DNA of 64,000 bases. Origin: a virus. How positions within the stretch are numbered: position 1 is the first letter of the stretch; each line of letters begins with the position of its first letter. Shown one piece after another: positions 7,508-14,916 of the stretch. Under the pieces are notes generated by a model. The model did not search any database, was not told the origin of the DNA, and saw only the letters and a program-made list of their open reading frames with translations. The position numbers and the translations under genes are program-made. Location: positions 15,475-79,474 of the IMG/VR virus record IMGVR_UViG_3300001472_000003; one strand, written 5' to 3'.

Positions 7508-7788
7508 TTTTTACTACATTTTTTCACACAACAGTAAAATAATTTAGACTTATCATCACAATTAGATATTAATTGAAAGAATTCTTCCCATTGCTTGGAT
7601 GTATATATATCTTCTACATCATCTACATTAGACAATAAAAGCTCTTTATCTTTCAATCCAAGAGATACTAATCGTTCATGATTTGGTTGATTATCTATCC
7701 AACAACAAGGCAATATATAACCATCTGATGTATAAGCAGCAGGCACTATATCGGGGAAATCAAGACATTTCGGCTTTAGAATACTCAA
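7504..7788 (-). CDS. SPASM-like Fe-S domain protein
   Basis: 94 aa with Cys at residue 8, then GYILPCCWID and finally YCCVKKC. This matches the layout of a SPASM domain (C...dG.v.PC...C..C), which normally follows a radical SAM core and carries auxiliary clusters. Here it stands alone, translationally coupled (ATGA overlaps on both sides) to a radical SAM gene and an oxygenase gene. It may act in trans with the radical SAM protein or be the remnant of a larger one. Confidence 0.7.
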   Translation of the reverse strand: MSILKPKCLDFPDIVPAAYTSDGYILPCCWIDNQPNHERLVSLGLKDKELLLSNVDDVEDIYTSKQWEEFFQLISNCDDKSKLFYCCVKKCSKK

Positions 7789-8483
7789 TATACTGTTCTT
7801 TCTGTAAAGATACTTAATCCTAATTTACTAGTTATATTCTGCTTTATAAAGTTACTAGCACAATGTAATCTACAACAATCAAAGACAATAGCATCAGTAG
7901 GATGCCATCTACATGCTTTATTAAATGACAAAAACTCTAACCAATTATCCTTTAAATGGCTTAGATATTCTTCTTTTATATTATTAGGAAATTGCCTATT
8001 AGATTTGTTATATACATCTTTATAATCATATATGATAGTATTATACCAGGTTTTTATATCTGTCTCACCATTAAAGAATTTACTAGGACCATCTAAATAT
8101 AATTGATCAAAGAAGCATAGGTATGGGTCCTCCGGTCCTGTATATGTAATTGGTATGTTAAAGGCTTTATATAACTTAGGCCATCTCTTACGACTATCAT
8201 CATTGTGTATTATATGTGGTTTCTCTACATAAAATAATTGGGTTGACCAAATATTGCAATCCGGATAGATATTATGTATTTTATCTATCATCCTTGATAT
8301 AATAGGAATATTATAGTTTTTGATAGTTAGTGTTATAGGTCCTGTAGACTTATATACCTTATCATTAGAATTATTAAATAAATCTTCTAATTCATATAAC
8401 TCATCTTGTGTGGCAAAATTACTTATACTATAGGGATCAGATACATTAGATATTATATAATCTTTATCTTGTTGAGATCTCAA
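7785..8483 (-). CDS. 2OG-Fe(II) oxygenase-like protein (232 aa)
   Basis: Contains HIIHNDD (candidate HxD iron ligands, near residues 108-114) and a C-terminal stretch DCCRLHCASNF...KLGLSIFTER with the distal His and the 2-oxoglutarate-binding Arg spacing. The double-stranded beta-helix oxygenase call is by motif only. It sits between a second oxygenase-like gene and the SPASM-like gene without gaps. Confidence 0.6.
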   Translation of the reverse strand: MRSQQDKDYIISNVSDPYSISNFATQDELYELEDLFNNSNDKVYKSTGPITLTIKNYNIPIISRMIDKIHNIYPDCNIWSTQLFYVEKPHIIHNDDSRKRWPKLYKAFNIPITYTGPEDPYLCFFDQLYLDGPSKFFNGETDIKTWYNTIIYDYKDVYNKSNRQFPNNIKEEYLSHLKDNWLEFLSFNKACRWHPTDAIVFDCCRLHCASNFIKQNITSKLGLSIFTERTVY

Positions 8484-8978
8484 TTAGGTCTCCAAATTTA
8501 TTGATATATTACATCTCTGAGAACTAATTCCTGTAACCGAGTGTATTGTTTGATGATTAAATAAATATAACTTATTTTGTTCTAATATTGTAGATTTAAC
8601 TAATACTATTTCGTTATCATCATAAAATCTATTATTATTATCTTTCTTAGGATAGTAATGATTTGTTGTTGATTTATCATCTGTTTTAATATACATTATA
8701 GATAATTCTCTTTGTTTATCTCTATGCGCTTTAAATATGCCATTGCTGCCATCTATAATAGAGCACAAATAACTTGTAGGATATATGCTCTGCTCATGTA
8801 ATAATTGTGTCAAATATTTATTATCGTCTATATTATAATGATATGACCTATAAACACCTTCATAATTTGTAGCCATTTTATCATTGCCAGATAATGCACT
8901 ATCACACAATTTACTTAATTCATATGATATAATCCTTTGATTATTAATATTAATCTCTCTTGTTGTATATGTGTACAT
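8484..8978 (-). CDS. 2OG-Fe(II) oxygenase-like protein (164 aa)
   Basis: FKAHRDKQRELSIMYI gives a HxD pair, and LYLFNHQTIHSVTGISSQRC gives the distal His and Arg, the normal order for 2OG-Fe(II) oxygenases. The length fits a minimal jelly-roll. It starts 3 nt after the stop of a 25-codon frame and is directly followed by the second oxygenase-like gene. Substrate unknown; hydroxylation of a protein, peptide or nucleotide is possible. Confidence 0.65.
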   Translation of the reverse strand: MYTYTTREININNQRIISYELSKLCDSALSGNDKMATNYEGVYRSYHYNIDDNKYLTQLLHEQSIYPTSYLCSIIDGSNGIFKAHRDKQRELSIMYIKTDDKSTTNHYYPKKDNNNRFYDDNEIVLVKSTILEQNKLYLFNHQTIHSVTGISSQRCNISINLET

Positions 8979-8980
8979 TT

Positions 8981-9058
8981 TTAAACAACATTGGCTATAG
9001 GTCTTTTAATAAATTTTGTCGAACCTAGGCTATTAATAGCCTCAAATGGCTTAATCAT
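8981..9058 (-). CDS. 25-aa peptide before the oxygenase/radical SAM genes
   Basis: The frame MIKPFEAINSLGSTKFIKRP ends in IANVV. Its ATG overlaps the stop of the 49-aa gene (ATGA), and its stop lies 3 nt before the first oxygenase-like gene. The tight coupling suggests it is translated. Position alone makes it a candidate substrate peptide for the downstream modifying genes; it has no leader/core motif that I recognise. Confidence 0.45.
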   Translation of the reverse strand: MIKPFEAINSLGSTKFIKRPIANVV

Positions 9059-9204
9059 TTGCCTTGTCTATTATATGGCTTATAGTCTCTTCTTTTAACT
9101 TTACCTAACATAGAAGGACTAATACGCCCCTTATTACCACCTATACTTGTTTTCTTTTTAATAGTGCGTCTCTCTACTTGAGATGTTTTAAATCTAGTTG
9201 CCAT
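9055..9204 (-). CDS. 49-aa strongly basic protein
   Basis: MATRFKTSQVERRTIKKKTS and a continued Lys/Arg/Gly-rich stretch. Start overlaps the upstream stop (TAATG). It resembles small basic proteins widespread in marine T4-like phages, from memory; nucleic-acid binding is plausible. Confidence 0.65.
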   Translation of the reverse strand: MATRFKTSQVERRTIKKKTSIGGNKGRISPSMLGKVKRRDYKPYNRQGK

Positions 9205-9557
9205 TATAATTTCTTTCCTAATCTTTCAAATTTATCTCCATATGCAATGACACATATACTATCATAAGAAGGATGATACTCTAACATACTCCAGGTTTTA
9301 GTTGTAAAATTAACGTATAATTGTGTACCTATATGAACAGGAGCAGCAGCCAATCCATCACCACTATGAACTTTAGCGCTCTGTATACCATTAGCTATAG
9401 GTATTTCTCCTTTAGCTTTTACTGCTTGTAATGCAATTTCTTTTTTCTCACACATTATTGGTTTGTCATTCCATTCACCTGCAGAAGATTGATGTATAAA
9501 CATAAAGAACAATGCCATAATTGACATAATTAATAATAATCCATAATTATCTTTCAT
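9204..9557 (-). CDS. Exported small protein, family shared with 23976
   Basis: 117 aa with an N-terminal hydrophobic signal (LLLIMSIMALFFMFI...SSA). The mature part has W..KPIMC near the start and ICVIAYGDKF near the end, the same layout as the 116-aa protein at 23976-24326, so the two look like distant paralogs. The two Cys could form a disulfide in the periplasm. Function unknown. Confidence 0.7.
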   Translation of the reverse strand: MKDNYGLLLIMSIMALFFMFIHQSSAGEWNDKPIMCEKKEIALQAVKAKGEIPIANGIQSAKVHSGDGLAAAPVHIGTQLYVNFTTKTWSMLEYHPSYDSICVIAYGDKFERLGKKL

Positions 9558-9558
9558 A

Positions 9559-9717
9559 CTATTTCTCTTGCATTTTTCTAACTGTGCTCATTATAGATAA
9601 CAGCTCCATTTTATACTCAAGAGATTTTTTCTCTTTTGCCTTTAATCTTGTCGACATTAATGCTTTCATTTTTAATTTCTGAAATACATTCAATTTTTCT
9701 TTTAATTCCATAACCAT
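9559..9717 (-). CDS. 52-aa charged helical protein
   Basis: Starts at 9717 behind a very good GGAGG ribosome site 7 nt upstream. The product (MVMELKEKLNVFQKLKMKAL...) is Lys/Met/Glu-rich and helical. Its stop lies 1 nt before the next gene. A competing 64-codon frame in this stretch lacks a ribosome site and is not accepted. Confidence 0.65.
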   Translation of the reverse strand: MVMELKEKLNVFQKLKMKALMSTRLKAKEKKSLEYKMELLSIMSTVRKMQEK

Positions 9718-9803
9718 TATTTTTCCTCCAAAAGTGTGGTATTATTTTACCTTCATGATTAAAACAACTATTCATAGCTTTTATCCAAAGCCTTTGATAT
9801 ATC

Positions 9804-10343
9804 TTATCCACTTATTATCTGCTTTAATTTCCAAAGCATCCAATCATAATATCTTTCTGGTTCATGATCAGGATTATCAATCACATATTCAAAATTCTGA
9901 CAACCTTTAACTTCTACATTATTAATTATATATCCCTTTTTCATACCTAATAATTTAGCACCATTCTTAGTATGGAAATCTGAAGCCATTTGATTAATTG
10001 GACTTAGTGTTATAAATCTTTTTAAATGTGGTTTCTTTTGTTGTAGTAATTTTAAGCCATCTAATATCATTTTACGGCCCATACCGCGCTTATTAGACCA
10101 CACTGTGTAGAAAACGGCTATATTACCCCCTGATTGTGTCACAGAGAATTTTTTTAGATCTTCTTCATCTTTAGGGACCTCGTTGGTATATGATACACAT
10201 AACACAGCATCAATTGTATTATCATTAACCATCACATATATCTCACTACCATTTTCAATTCTTTGATTTAATGGAATATATGGACGAACAGGATCATTTT
10301 TAATTATATTATATTCTTTCTTTTTTATAAGTCTAATTGCCAT
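9804..10343 (-). CDS. GNAT-type N-acetyltransferase-like protein
   Basis: 179 aa. The central NIAVFYTVWSNKRGMGRKMI shows the beta4 strand plus the R/QxxGxG/A acetyl-CoA loop (here RGMGRK). LSPINQMASDFHTKNGAKLLG matches the later helix and strand of the GNAT fold. Substrate unknown; it neighbours a cytidylyltransferase and a nuclease. Confidence 0.7.
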   Translation of the reverse strand: MAIRLIKKKEYNIIKNDPVRPYIPLNQRIENGSEIYVMVNDNTIDAVLCVSYTNEVPKDEEDLKKFSVTQSGGNIAVFYTVWSNKRGMGRKMILDGLKLLQQKKPHLKRFITLSPINQMASDFHTKNGAKLLGMKKGYIINNVEVKGCQNFEYVIDNPDHEPERYYDWMLWKLKQIISG

Positions 10344-10352
10344 GTTAATATC

Positions 10353-10760
10353 CTATGCTAATCGTATTATATTTCGTAATTCACTTGATGAAAACCTATG
10401 ATCTCTTTTATTAAAATGCAAATTAATACCTCTTTTTTTGCATATATCTTTACCTGTAAAATCTTTATCTCTATATTCTTCACCAAGTATTCTAATATTA
10501 ATATGATACATCTCAAGAATGTCTTCTAGATCTTCTTCTGTCTCATAAGGAATAATCTCATCAATATATTTAACAGCATTTAATTGTGTATATCTTTCTA
10601 CTATTGTTTGTACAGGAGCACTTTTATCCTGCCTATCTATAGAAGGATCTAATTGTAATCCACATATTAAATAATCACATTGGTCTTTAGCATCACGCAA
10701 CATTTGAATATGACCAGCATGTAGTAAATCAAATGTTGAGCATGTAAATCCTATTATCAT
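10353..10760 (-). CDS. Cytidylyltransferase, glycerol-3-phosphate type
   Basis: 135 aa, the length of TagD/TarD-type enzymes. FTCSTFDLLHAGHIQML carries the HxGH nucleotide-binding motif and RFSSSELRNII the matching ISTTxxR-like motif near the C-terminus. The family transfers CMP to a phosphorylated alcohol or sugar to make a CDP-activated precursor. In a phage this may help modify host surface sugars or virion glycans. Starts inside the end of the nuclease gene (4-nt overlap). Confidence 0.85.
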   Translation of the reverse strand: MIIGFTCSTFDLLHAGHIQMLRDAKDQCDYLICGLQLDPSIDRQDKSAPVQTIVERYTQLNAVKYIDEIIPYETEEDLEDILEMYHINIRILGEEYRDKDFTGKDICKKRGINLHFNKRDHRFSSSELRNIIRLA

Positions 10761-11188
10761 GGCAATTGACCTCCTGAATGGATTATTACATGTTTACGAT
10801 TTTCTATATGTTGTTCTGCAATATCTTCTTTAGATTGTCCGTGATAAGCCACTGCATGATATTTTTCTATAAGATACTCATTAACAGATTTATCTGCATA
10901 ATTAGTAGTTCGCCATATTTCACCTAGTATACGGCCAAATTTGCCTTTTGCATCATATACTTTTGTTTTTAATATTAAATCTTTATCATCTAAAAAATTT
11001 ACGACAAAATCCTTAGCTGCAATACCAAACATTTTCTCATCTTTATCTCTTGTTCTTGACTCAGGTGTATCAATTCCATATAATCTCACTCTTTGATTAT
11101 TTAACCAAACACCAAAACCCAAATCAATATCTATATCAACAGTATCACCATCAACAACCTTAACTAATTTACATCTATATTCAAACAT
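10757..11188 (-). CDS. Thermonuclease-like (SNase) protein
   Basis: 143 aa. VKVVDGDTVDIDIDLGFGVW and RVRLYGIDTPESR match staphylococcal nuclease strands 1-3 with catalytic Arg and Asp/Glu; KFGRILGEIW supplies the second catalytic Arg region. No signal peptide, so it should act in the cytoplasm, perhaps in host DNA or RNA breakdown. Confidence 0.85.
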   Translation of the reverse strand: MFEYRCKLVKVVDGDTVDIDIDLGFGVWLNNQRVRLYGIDTPESRTRDKDEKMFGIAAKDFVVNFLDDKDLILKTKVYDAKGKFGRILGEIWRTTNYADKSVNEYLIEKYHAVAYHGQSKEDIAEQHIENRKHVIIHSGGQLP

Positions 11189-11485
11189 TTATTGTTCCTT
11201 AATCTCTTTTTGCCAATCATCTAGCCATAGATTAGCCGCAGATATTATCATATTAGTATATTTAACCTTATAACCGGTACCTGCTGCTAACATTTCTTTA
11301 TCAACTAGTGGTTTATGTATATGCGTAATATTATCCCATTCCTTAATTATTCTTTTACACAATTTATCATAATCAATATCTGTAAGAACATTATCATTTC
11401 TCTCATAATATAGGTAACTACTCATAAGATAATATGGTACACATCTATTTATAGAGATTAATTCTATATTAGGATATAAAGACAT
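11189..11485 (-). CDS. Hypothetical protein (98 aa)
   Basis: Tyr-rich, mixed alpha/beta protein with no recognised family. Abuts the nuclease gene and overlaps the upstream stop by 1 nt. Confidence 0.7.
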   Translation of the reverse strand: MSLYPNIELISINRCVPYYLMSSYLYYERNDNVLTDIDYDKLCKRIIKEWDNITHIHKPLVDKEMLAAGTGYKVKYTNMIISAANLWLDDWQKEIKEQ

Positions 11486-11835
11486 TAATTGATATTTTGC
11501 TCAGCTGCAGCATCAAAGATTATCTCAATCATGTGTGCAGACATTTCATCCTCAACCTGAGACCATCTCTCAGTTGATATAGGATAACTATAACTACTAG
11601 TATTAATAGGAACAAAACCAAAAAATCTTTTAAACTCAGATCTTCTATTGCATAATGCATTATTAAAAAGATCATGTAATAAATTCTGAGCTCTTCTAAA
11701 TTTATCTAATTGCTTATTAGTAGATCTAGAATTTTCAACCTTACCCATAATAGGCAAGCGATCATTAAGCTGATCTACTAGGTGTTTGTAACCACTATTA
11801 ATTCCCCATGAATTTGTAAATAATTCTAATTGCAT
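11485..11835 (-). CDS. Hypothetical protein (116 aa)
   Basis: Start at 11835 (MQLELF) is favoured over 11847 because it has a GGAG ribosome site 6 nt upstream and fits the usual distance of about 30 bp from the -10 box. No family recognised. Confidence 0.7.
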   Translation of the reverse strand: MQLELFTNSWGINSGYKHLVDQLNDRLPIMGKVENSRSTNKQLDKFRRAQNLLHDLFNNALCNRRSEFKRFFGFVPINTSSYSYPISTERWSQVEDEMSAHMIEIIFDAAAEQNIN

Positions 11836-11865
11836 ATAAATCTCCATTTCTTTATTTTATAATTA

Positions 11866-11894
11866 ATTATATCACAAAAATAAACTAATGTCAA
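11866..11894 (-). promoter_or_regulatory. sigma70-type early promoter
   Basis: TTGACA (11889-11894), 17 bp, TATAAT (11866-11871), identical over 29 bp to the promoters at 369 and 1081. It drives the operon from 11835 down to 6360, including the nuclease and the radical SAM cassette. Confidence 0.9.
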
Positions 11895-11917
11895 CAGGTT
11901 TTTTCATAAAATACACT

Positions 11918-12109
11918 TTATTTTATTAATTTATATAAAATATATGGTTCGGTGGTTTGTGGTTTAATTAAGATAGATGGCGATCCATCAGGAATAGATG
12001 GGCCAATATAACTCCAATTATATCCGTCTTTAAGCTGTTTATTAGATGTTTCGATAAATTCACTATTATCACCACAAAATAATGCTATTACTAATACTAA
12101 CATTCCCAT
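11918..12109 (-). CDS. Small exported or membrane-anchored protein (63 aa)
   Basis: A short hydrophobic N-terminus (MGMLVLVIALFC) with a Cys at residue 12 suggests a signal peptide, perhaps a lipoprotein. The rest is polar with no recognised family. Confidence 0.6.
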   Translation of the reverse strand: MGMLVLVIALFCGDNSEFIETSNKQLKDGYNWSYIGPSIPDGSPSILIKPQTTEPYILYKLIK

Positions 12110-12119
12110 AATATACTCC

Positions 12120-12356
12120 TTATATCGCTATTTTCTTATATGTTTTATTTAATTGTATTATTGATTCTTTATTCATGCATGTTATACTCATTGATTTCAT
12201 TGATGGATACATCTCTTCAAGATCCTGTTTAATGAGTTTATTATAATTATATTCATTTTGGCATTGAATTTTTGTATTAAATGGGTTAGTCATTATACTT
12301 ATTTCTGGTTTATTAACACCATTTAAATATACTAATGCTACAATAAACCAGCTCAT
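12120..12356 (-). CDS. Small protein with hydrophobic N-terminus (78 aa)
   Basis: MSWFIVALVYLNG followed by two Cys about 28 residues apart (QC and TC). The two-Cys layout suggests a periplasmic disulfide. Overlaps the SleB-type hydrolase by 4 nt, so it may belong to a lysis or envelope unit. Confidence 0.6.
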   Translation of the reverse strand: MSWFIVALVYLNGVNKPEISIMTNPFNTKIQCQNEYNYNKLIKQDLEEMYPSMKSMSITCMNKESIIQLNKTYKKIAI

Positions 12357-12874
12357 TTTTTTAACTTGTTTTTAGATAAGTCGGGTCTATTCTTTTCCCA
12401 TCTATAAAAAATATGATCATCTATTTCTGTAGTCTTGGTCTTAGTAGATGCCCAACCAGGTGATACATAATCTGCATGATAATGTGTAGCACCTTTAGTT
12501 ATATCCCACACATTTTTATGCATAGTAACTCTAGCTATTTTAAGAGCTATATTATACGCGGTCATGTCAATTATTTTATCTGATTTACCATCACAATACC
12601 AACTAAATTGACATTTGTGTTTTATAGGATAAAATTTAGTAGGATCTTTCCATGAAGGTCTTGTAGGTCCTTGTTTTACAACACCACAATATGTATTAGG
12701 ATATCTACTATCTAACATTCTATTTTTAGTGACTTGGGATACTGCTACTTGTCCAGCAAAAGATTGATTTCTAGCTTCAAAATAAATGTTATCAGCTAAA
12801 CAATATAATTCTTCCGAGTCTGCGTATGCTAGAGTCGGAAGAATAAACATTAATGTTATTATTTTTTTAATCAT
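12353..12874 (-). CDS. Exported cell wall hydrolase, SleB/Hydrolase_2 type
   Basis: 173 aa. A signal peptide (MIKKIITLMFILPTLAYA) precedes LADNIYFEARNQSFAGQVAV, the classic Hydrolase_2 motif with catalytic Glu, followed by VTKNRM, FSWYCDG and THYHAD. It should cut peptidoglycan after Sec export. It is the second lytic enzyme besides the lysozyme at 56035. Its ATG lies only 5 nt past the -10 box of the promoter at 12880, implying a leaderless message. Confidence 0.85.
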   Translation of the reverse strand: MIKKIITLMFILPTLAYADSEELYCLADNIYFEARNQSFAGQVAVSQVTKNRMLDSRYPNTYCGVVKQGPTRPSWKDPTKFYPIKHKCQFSWYCDGKSDKIIDMTAYNIALKIARVTMHKNVWDITKGATHYHADYVSPGWASTKTKTTEIDDHIFYRWEKNRPDLSKNKLKK

Positions 12875-12879
12875 ACTTT

Positions 12880-12908
12880 ATTATAGTACAGAAATGATTA
12901 AATGTCAA
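12880..12908 (-). promoter_or_regulatory. sigma70-type promoter almost touching the hydrolase start
   Basis: TTGACA (12903-12908), 17 bp, TATAAT (12880-12885). The expected transcription start coincides with the ATG at 12874. Confidence 0.8.
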
Positions 12909-12914
12909 CAGTTA

Positions 12915-14885
12915 TTATGGTTTTTTGAATCCATATATACCGCCGTTATTACTTCGTGCACCTGGAGCTCCAGCAACAACAGCACCATATGTGTCTGCAG
13001 TTAATGCAACACTGTTACCAAAACTATCAAAAGTTGCATTACCATCAACAGGACTGTGTTGCAACTTTCCAGATTGAGACCAATTAGATCCAGATCTTTC
13101 AAAGATATATACTGCCCCTTTTAGATTATCAAGTTGGTTAGCACCGATAGCTAATGTATTGCCGTCAGGAGTTAATGATACAGAATGGCCAAATCTCATG
13201 AACAACTCTGGATCAGAAGGTTCTAATGTAGCCTGTAAAGACCAGGTGGTGCCACTTCTTGTATATACAAATACAGCACCAGCATCAAATGGGCTGGCTA
13301 AATTACTATTATGTGCTCCAGGAGCGCCAATTGCAATTGTCGTTGCATCGTTAGAATTTAATGTTATTGCGTGACCAAAATTCATATCTTGCACTAGAGC
13401 TGCGGCAGGTATATCAATTGTTGCTTGAGCAGCACCACCAGATGTATTAGGTCCAAAGCTACCCATGCCATTAGTTGCACCATTGCCTTGATATATGTAT
13501 ACTCTTCCACTAAAATTAGTACCATTACCGTTATAAGAAGAATCTGATATAGCGAAATAAACCACCTTACTGCCTACGTGAACCAATGATATGTCGCTTC
13601 CAAAATCTACTGCTCCAGTTCCTCCTTGCCAACTACCATCAGGTGATTGTATACTTGTTGTATGGCTCCATTGATTACTTGCAGAAGTCATTGTGCTTGC
13701 ATATTGCCTATACCAGAAATCAACTTCTCCTTGTCCACCAGCTGAAGTTCCTTTAGAAGACGCCATAATTAATCTATTATCACTACTACCAGCATTATTA
13801 TAATAATTAGCGTTTATCACCGCAACTTTTCTACCTAATTGATTTTGAGCTGCTGTGTTTCGAGTAATTTGTGAACTACCCGTAGAATTATGCCAAACAT
13901 ATAATGAACCATCATTACTATGATAATGGCCATGTTGTGGAGCTCCAGCAACAACTGTATCACTGTGTATAGCAACAGATTGTCCTAAACCAGAACCTGC
14001 GGCATTATGGACTTGAAAAACATGCATTGGTCCGGACCATGTGCTAGTGCCTGTATTAAAGTCAAATACTTCTATTGATCCTATTGTCAAAGACGAATTT
14101 TGAGGATGTTTAGTTGTTGTAGATCCAACAGCTATCATTTCATCTGTTGTAGATATATCTAAACTAAAACCTCTTTTATTAGCTGATGATGATTCATCTC
14201 TAAAAACCTGTGTTGCTTGCCCCCAAGGTGGTAAAATAATAGTCATTGTCAATGTATCTCCAACACTATTGACACCATCAGTAGCTGATACAGTAATCGT
14301 TTCATTTGAGACAGCACTTGAACCTGCTGCAAATGATATAGTATTATTTGATTGATGAACTGTTATTGTTGCATTAGAAGTTGCTGCAGCTGATATAGTA
14401 TATGGTGTATCTTCCGGTTCATTTACAGTATAATTAACATCGATCGATCCCCCAGGAGTCATTGATATACTAGAGACACCTAAGGAAAATGATGGAGAAA
14501 GGTTGACAGTTGCAATTTTAAACCATCCGGACCCATCAGTTATAAATAATGAGTCTGTATCTTCTACATATACTTGTGTACCTGATACAAGATTTGTTAA
14601 TGGCAGATTAGATGCACTTGCATAGTTAGTTAATATATTACCTGTAAAAGAGGCTAAGCTAACATTTGCAAAACCTAAGTTATCTTTTTGTATTACTAAT
14701 GTATTACCACTAATAGACATTGAAGATACGCCGATACTTCTGTTTTCAAGACTCGTTACTTGACCTTGAGTTAATGTTGTTACTTGTTTCCATTTATTCT
14801 TGTCACTGATATATCTCATTGCTTTACCCTGAGTAATGAATAACTCATTGTTACTTGGACTACTTGGGAAGTTAATTACTGGCAT
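12915..14885 (-). CDS. Tail-fibre or adhesin-like protein with FG-GAP repeats (656 aa)
   Basis: N-terminal attachment part (MPVINFPSSPSNNELFITQG), then an Ig/cadherin-like domain (about residues 145-225), then an FG-GAP/integrin-alpha-like beta-propeller: FGHAITLNSNDATTIAIGAP, FGHSVSLTPDGNTLAIGANQ and FGNSVALTADTYGAVVAGAP are clear repeats. Such propellers bind ligands at the virion tip. The first 225 residues are close to those of the next gene, and this gene lies at the 3' end of the adhesin cluster. Receptor binding is inferred. Confidence 0.75.
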   Translation of the reverse strand: MPVINFPSSPSNNELFITQGKAMRYISDKNKWKQVTTLTQGQVTSLENRSIGVSSMSISGNTLVIQKDNLGFANVSLASFTGNILTNYASASNLPLTNLVSGTQVYVEDTDSLFITDGSGWFKIATVNLSPSFSLGVSSISMTPGGSIDVNYTVNEPEDTPYTISAAATSNATITVHQSNNTISFAAGSSAVSNETITVSATDGVNSVGDTLTMTIILPPWGQATQVFRDESSSANKRGFSLDISTTDEMIAVGSTTTKHPQNSSLTIGSIEVFDFNTGTSTWSGPMHVFQVHNAAGSGLGQSVAIHSDTVVAGAPQHGHYHSNDGSLYVWHNSTGSSQITRNTAAQNQLGRKVAVINANYYNNAGSSDNRLIMASSKGTSAGGQGEVDFWYRQYASTMTSASNQWSHTTSIQSPDGSWQGGTGAVDFGSDISLVHVGSKVVYFAISDSSYNGNGTNFSGRVYIYQGNGATNGMGSFGPNTSGGAAQATIDIPAAALVQDMNFGHAITLNSNDATTIAIGAPGAHNSNLASPFDAGAVFVYTRSGTTWSLQATLEPSDPELFMRFGHSVSLTPDGNTLAIGANQLDNLKGAVYIFERSGSNWSQSGKLQHSPVDGNATFDSFGNSVALTADTYGAVVAGAPGARSNNGGIYGFKKP

Positions 14886-14916
14886 TTTGTTATCCTTTTT
14901 TTTTTAATTTTTTATA

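Noticed and set aside
9617-9811. 64-codon frame opening MDKIYQRLWIKAMNSC
   Set aside because: No ribosome site, and it overlaps a 52-codon frame with an excellent GGAGG site and tight junctions to its neighbour.
13159-13374. Plus-strand frames inside the adhesin genes
   Set aside because: They are antisense to long repeat-containing genes and lack ribosome sites; all credible genes are on the minus strand.
14886-14916. Poly-T tract between adhesin genes as terminator
   Set aside because: No stem precedes it.
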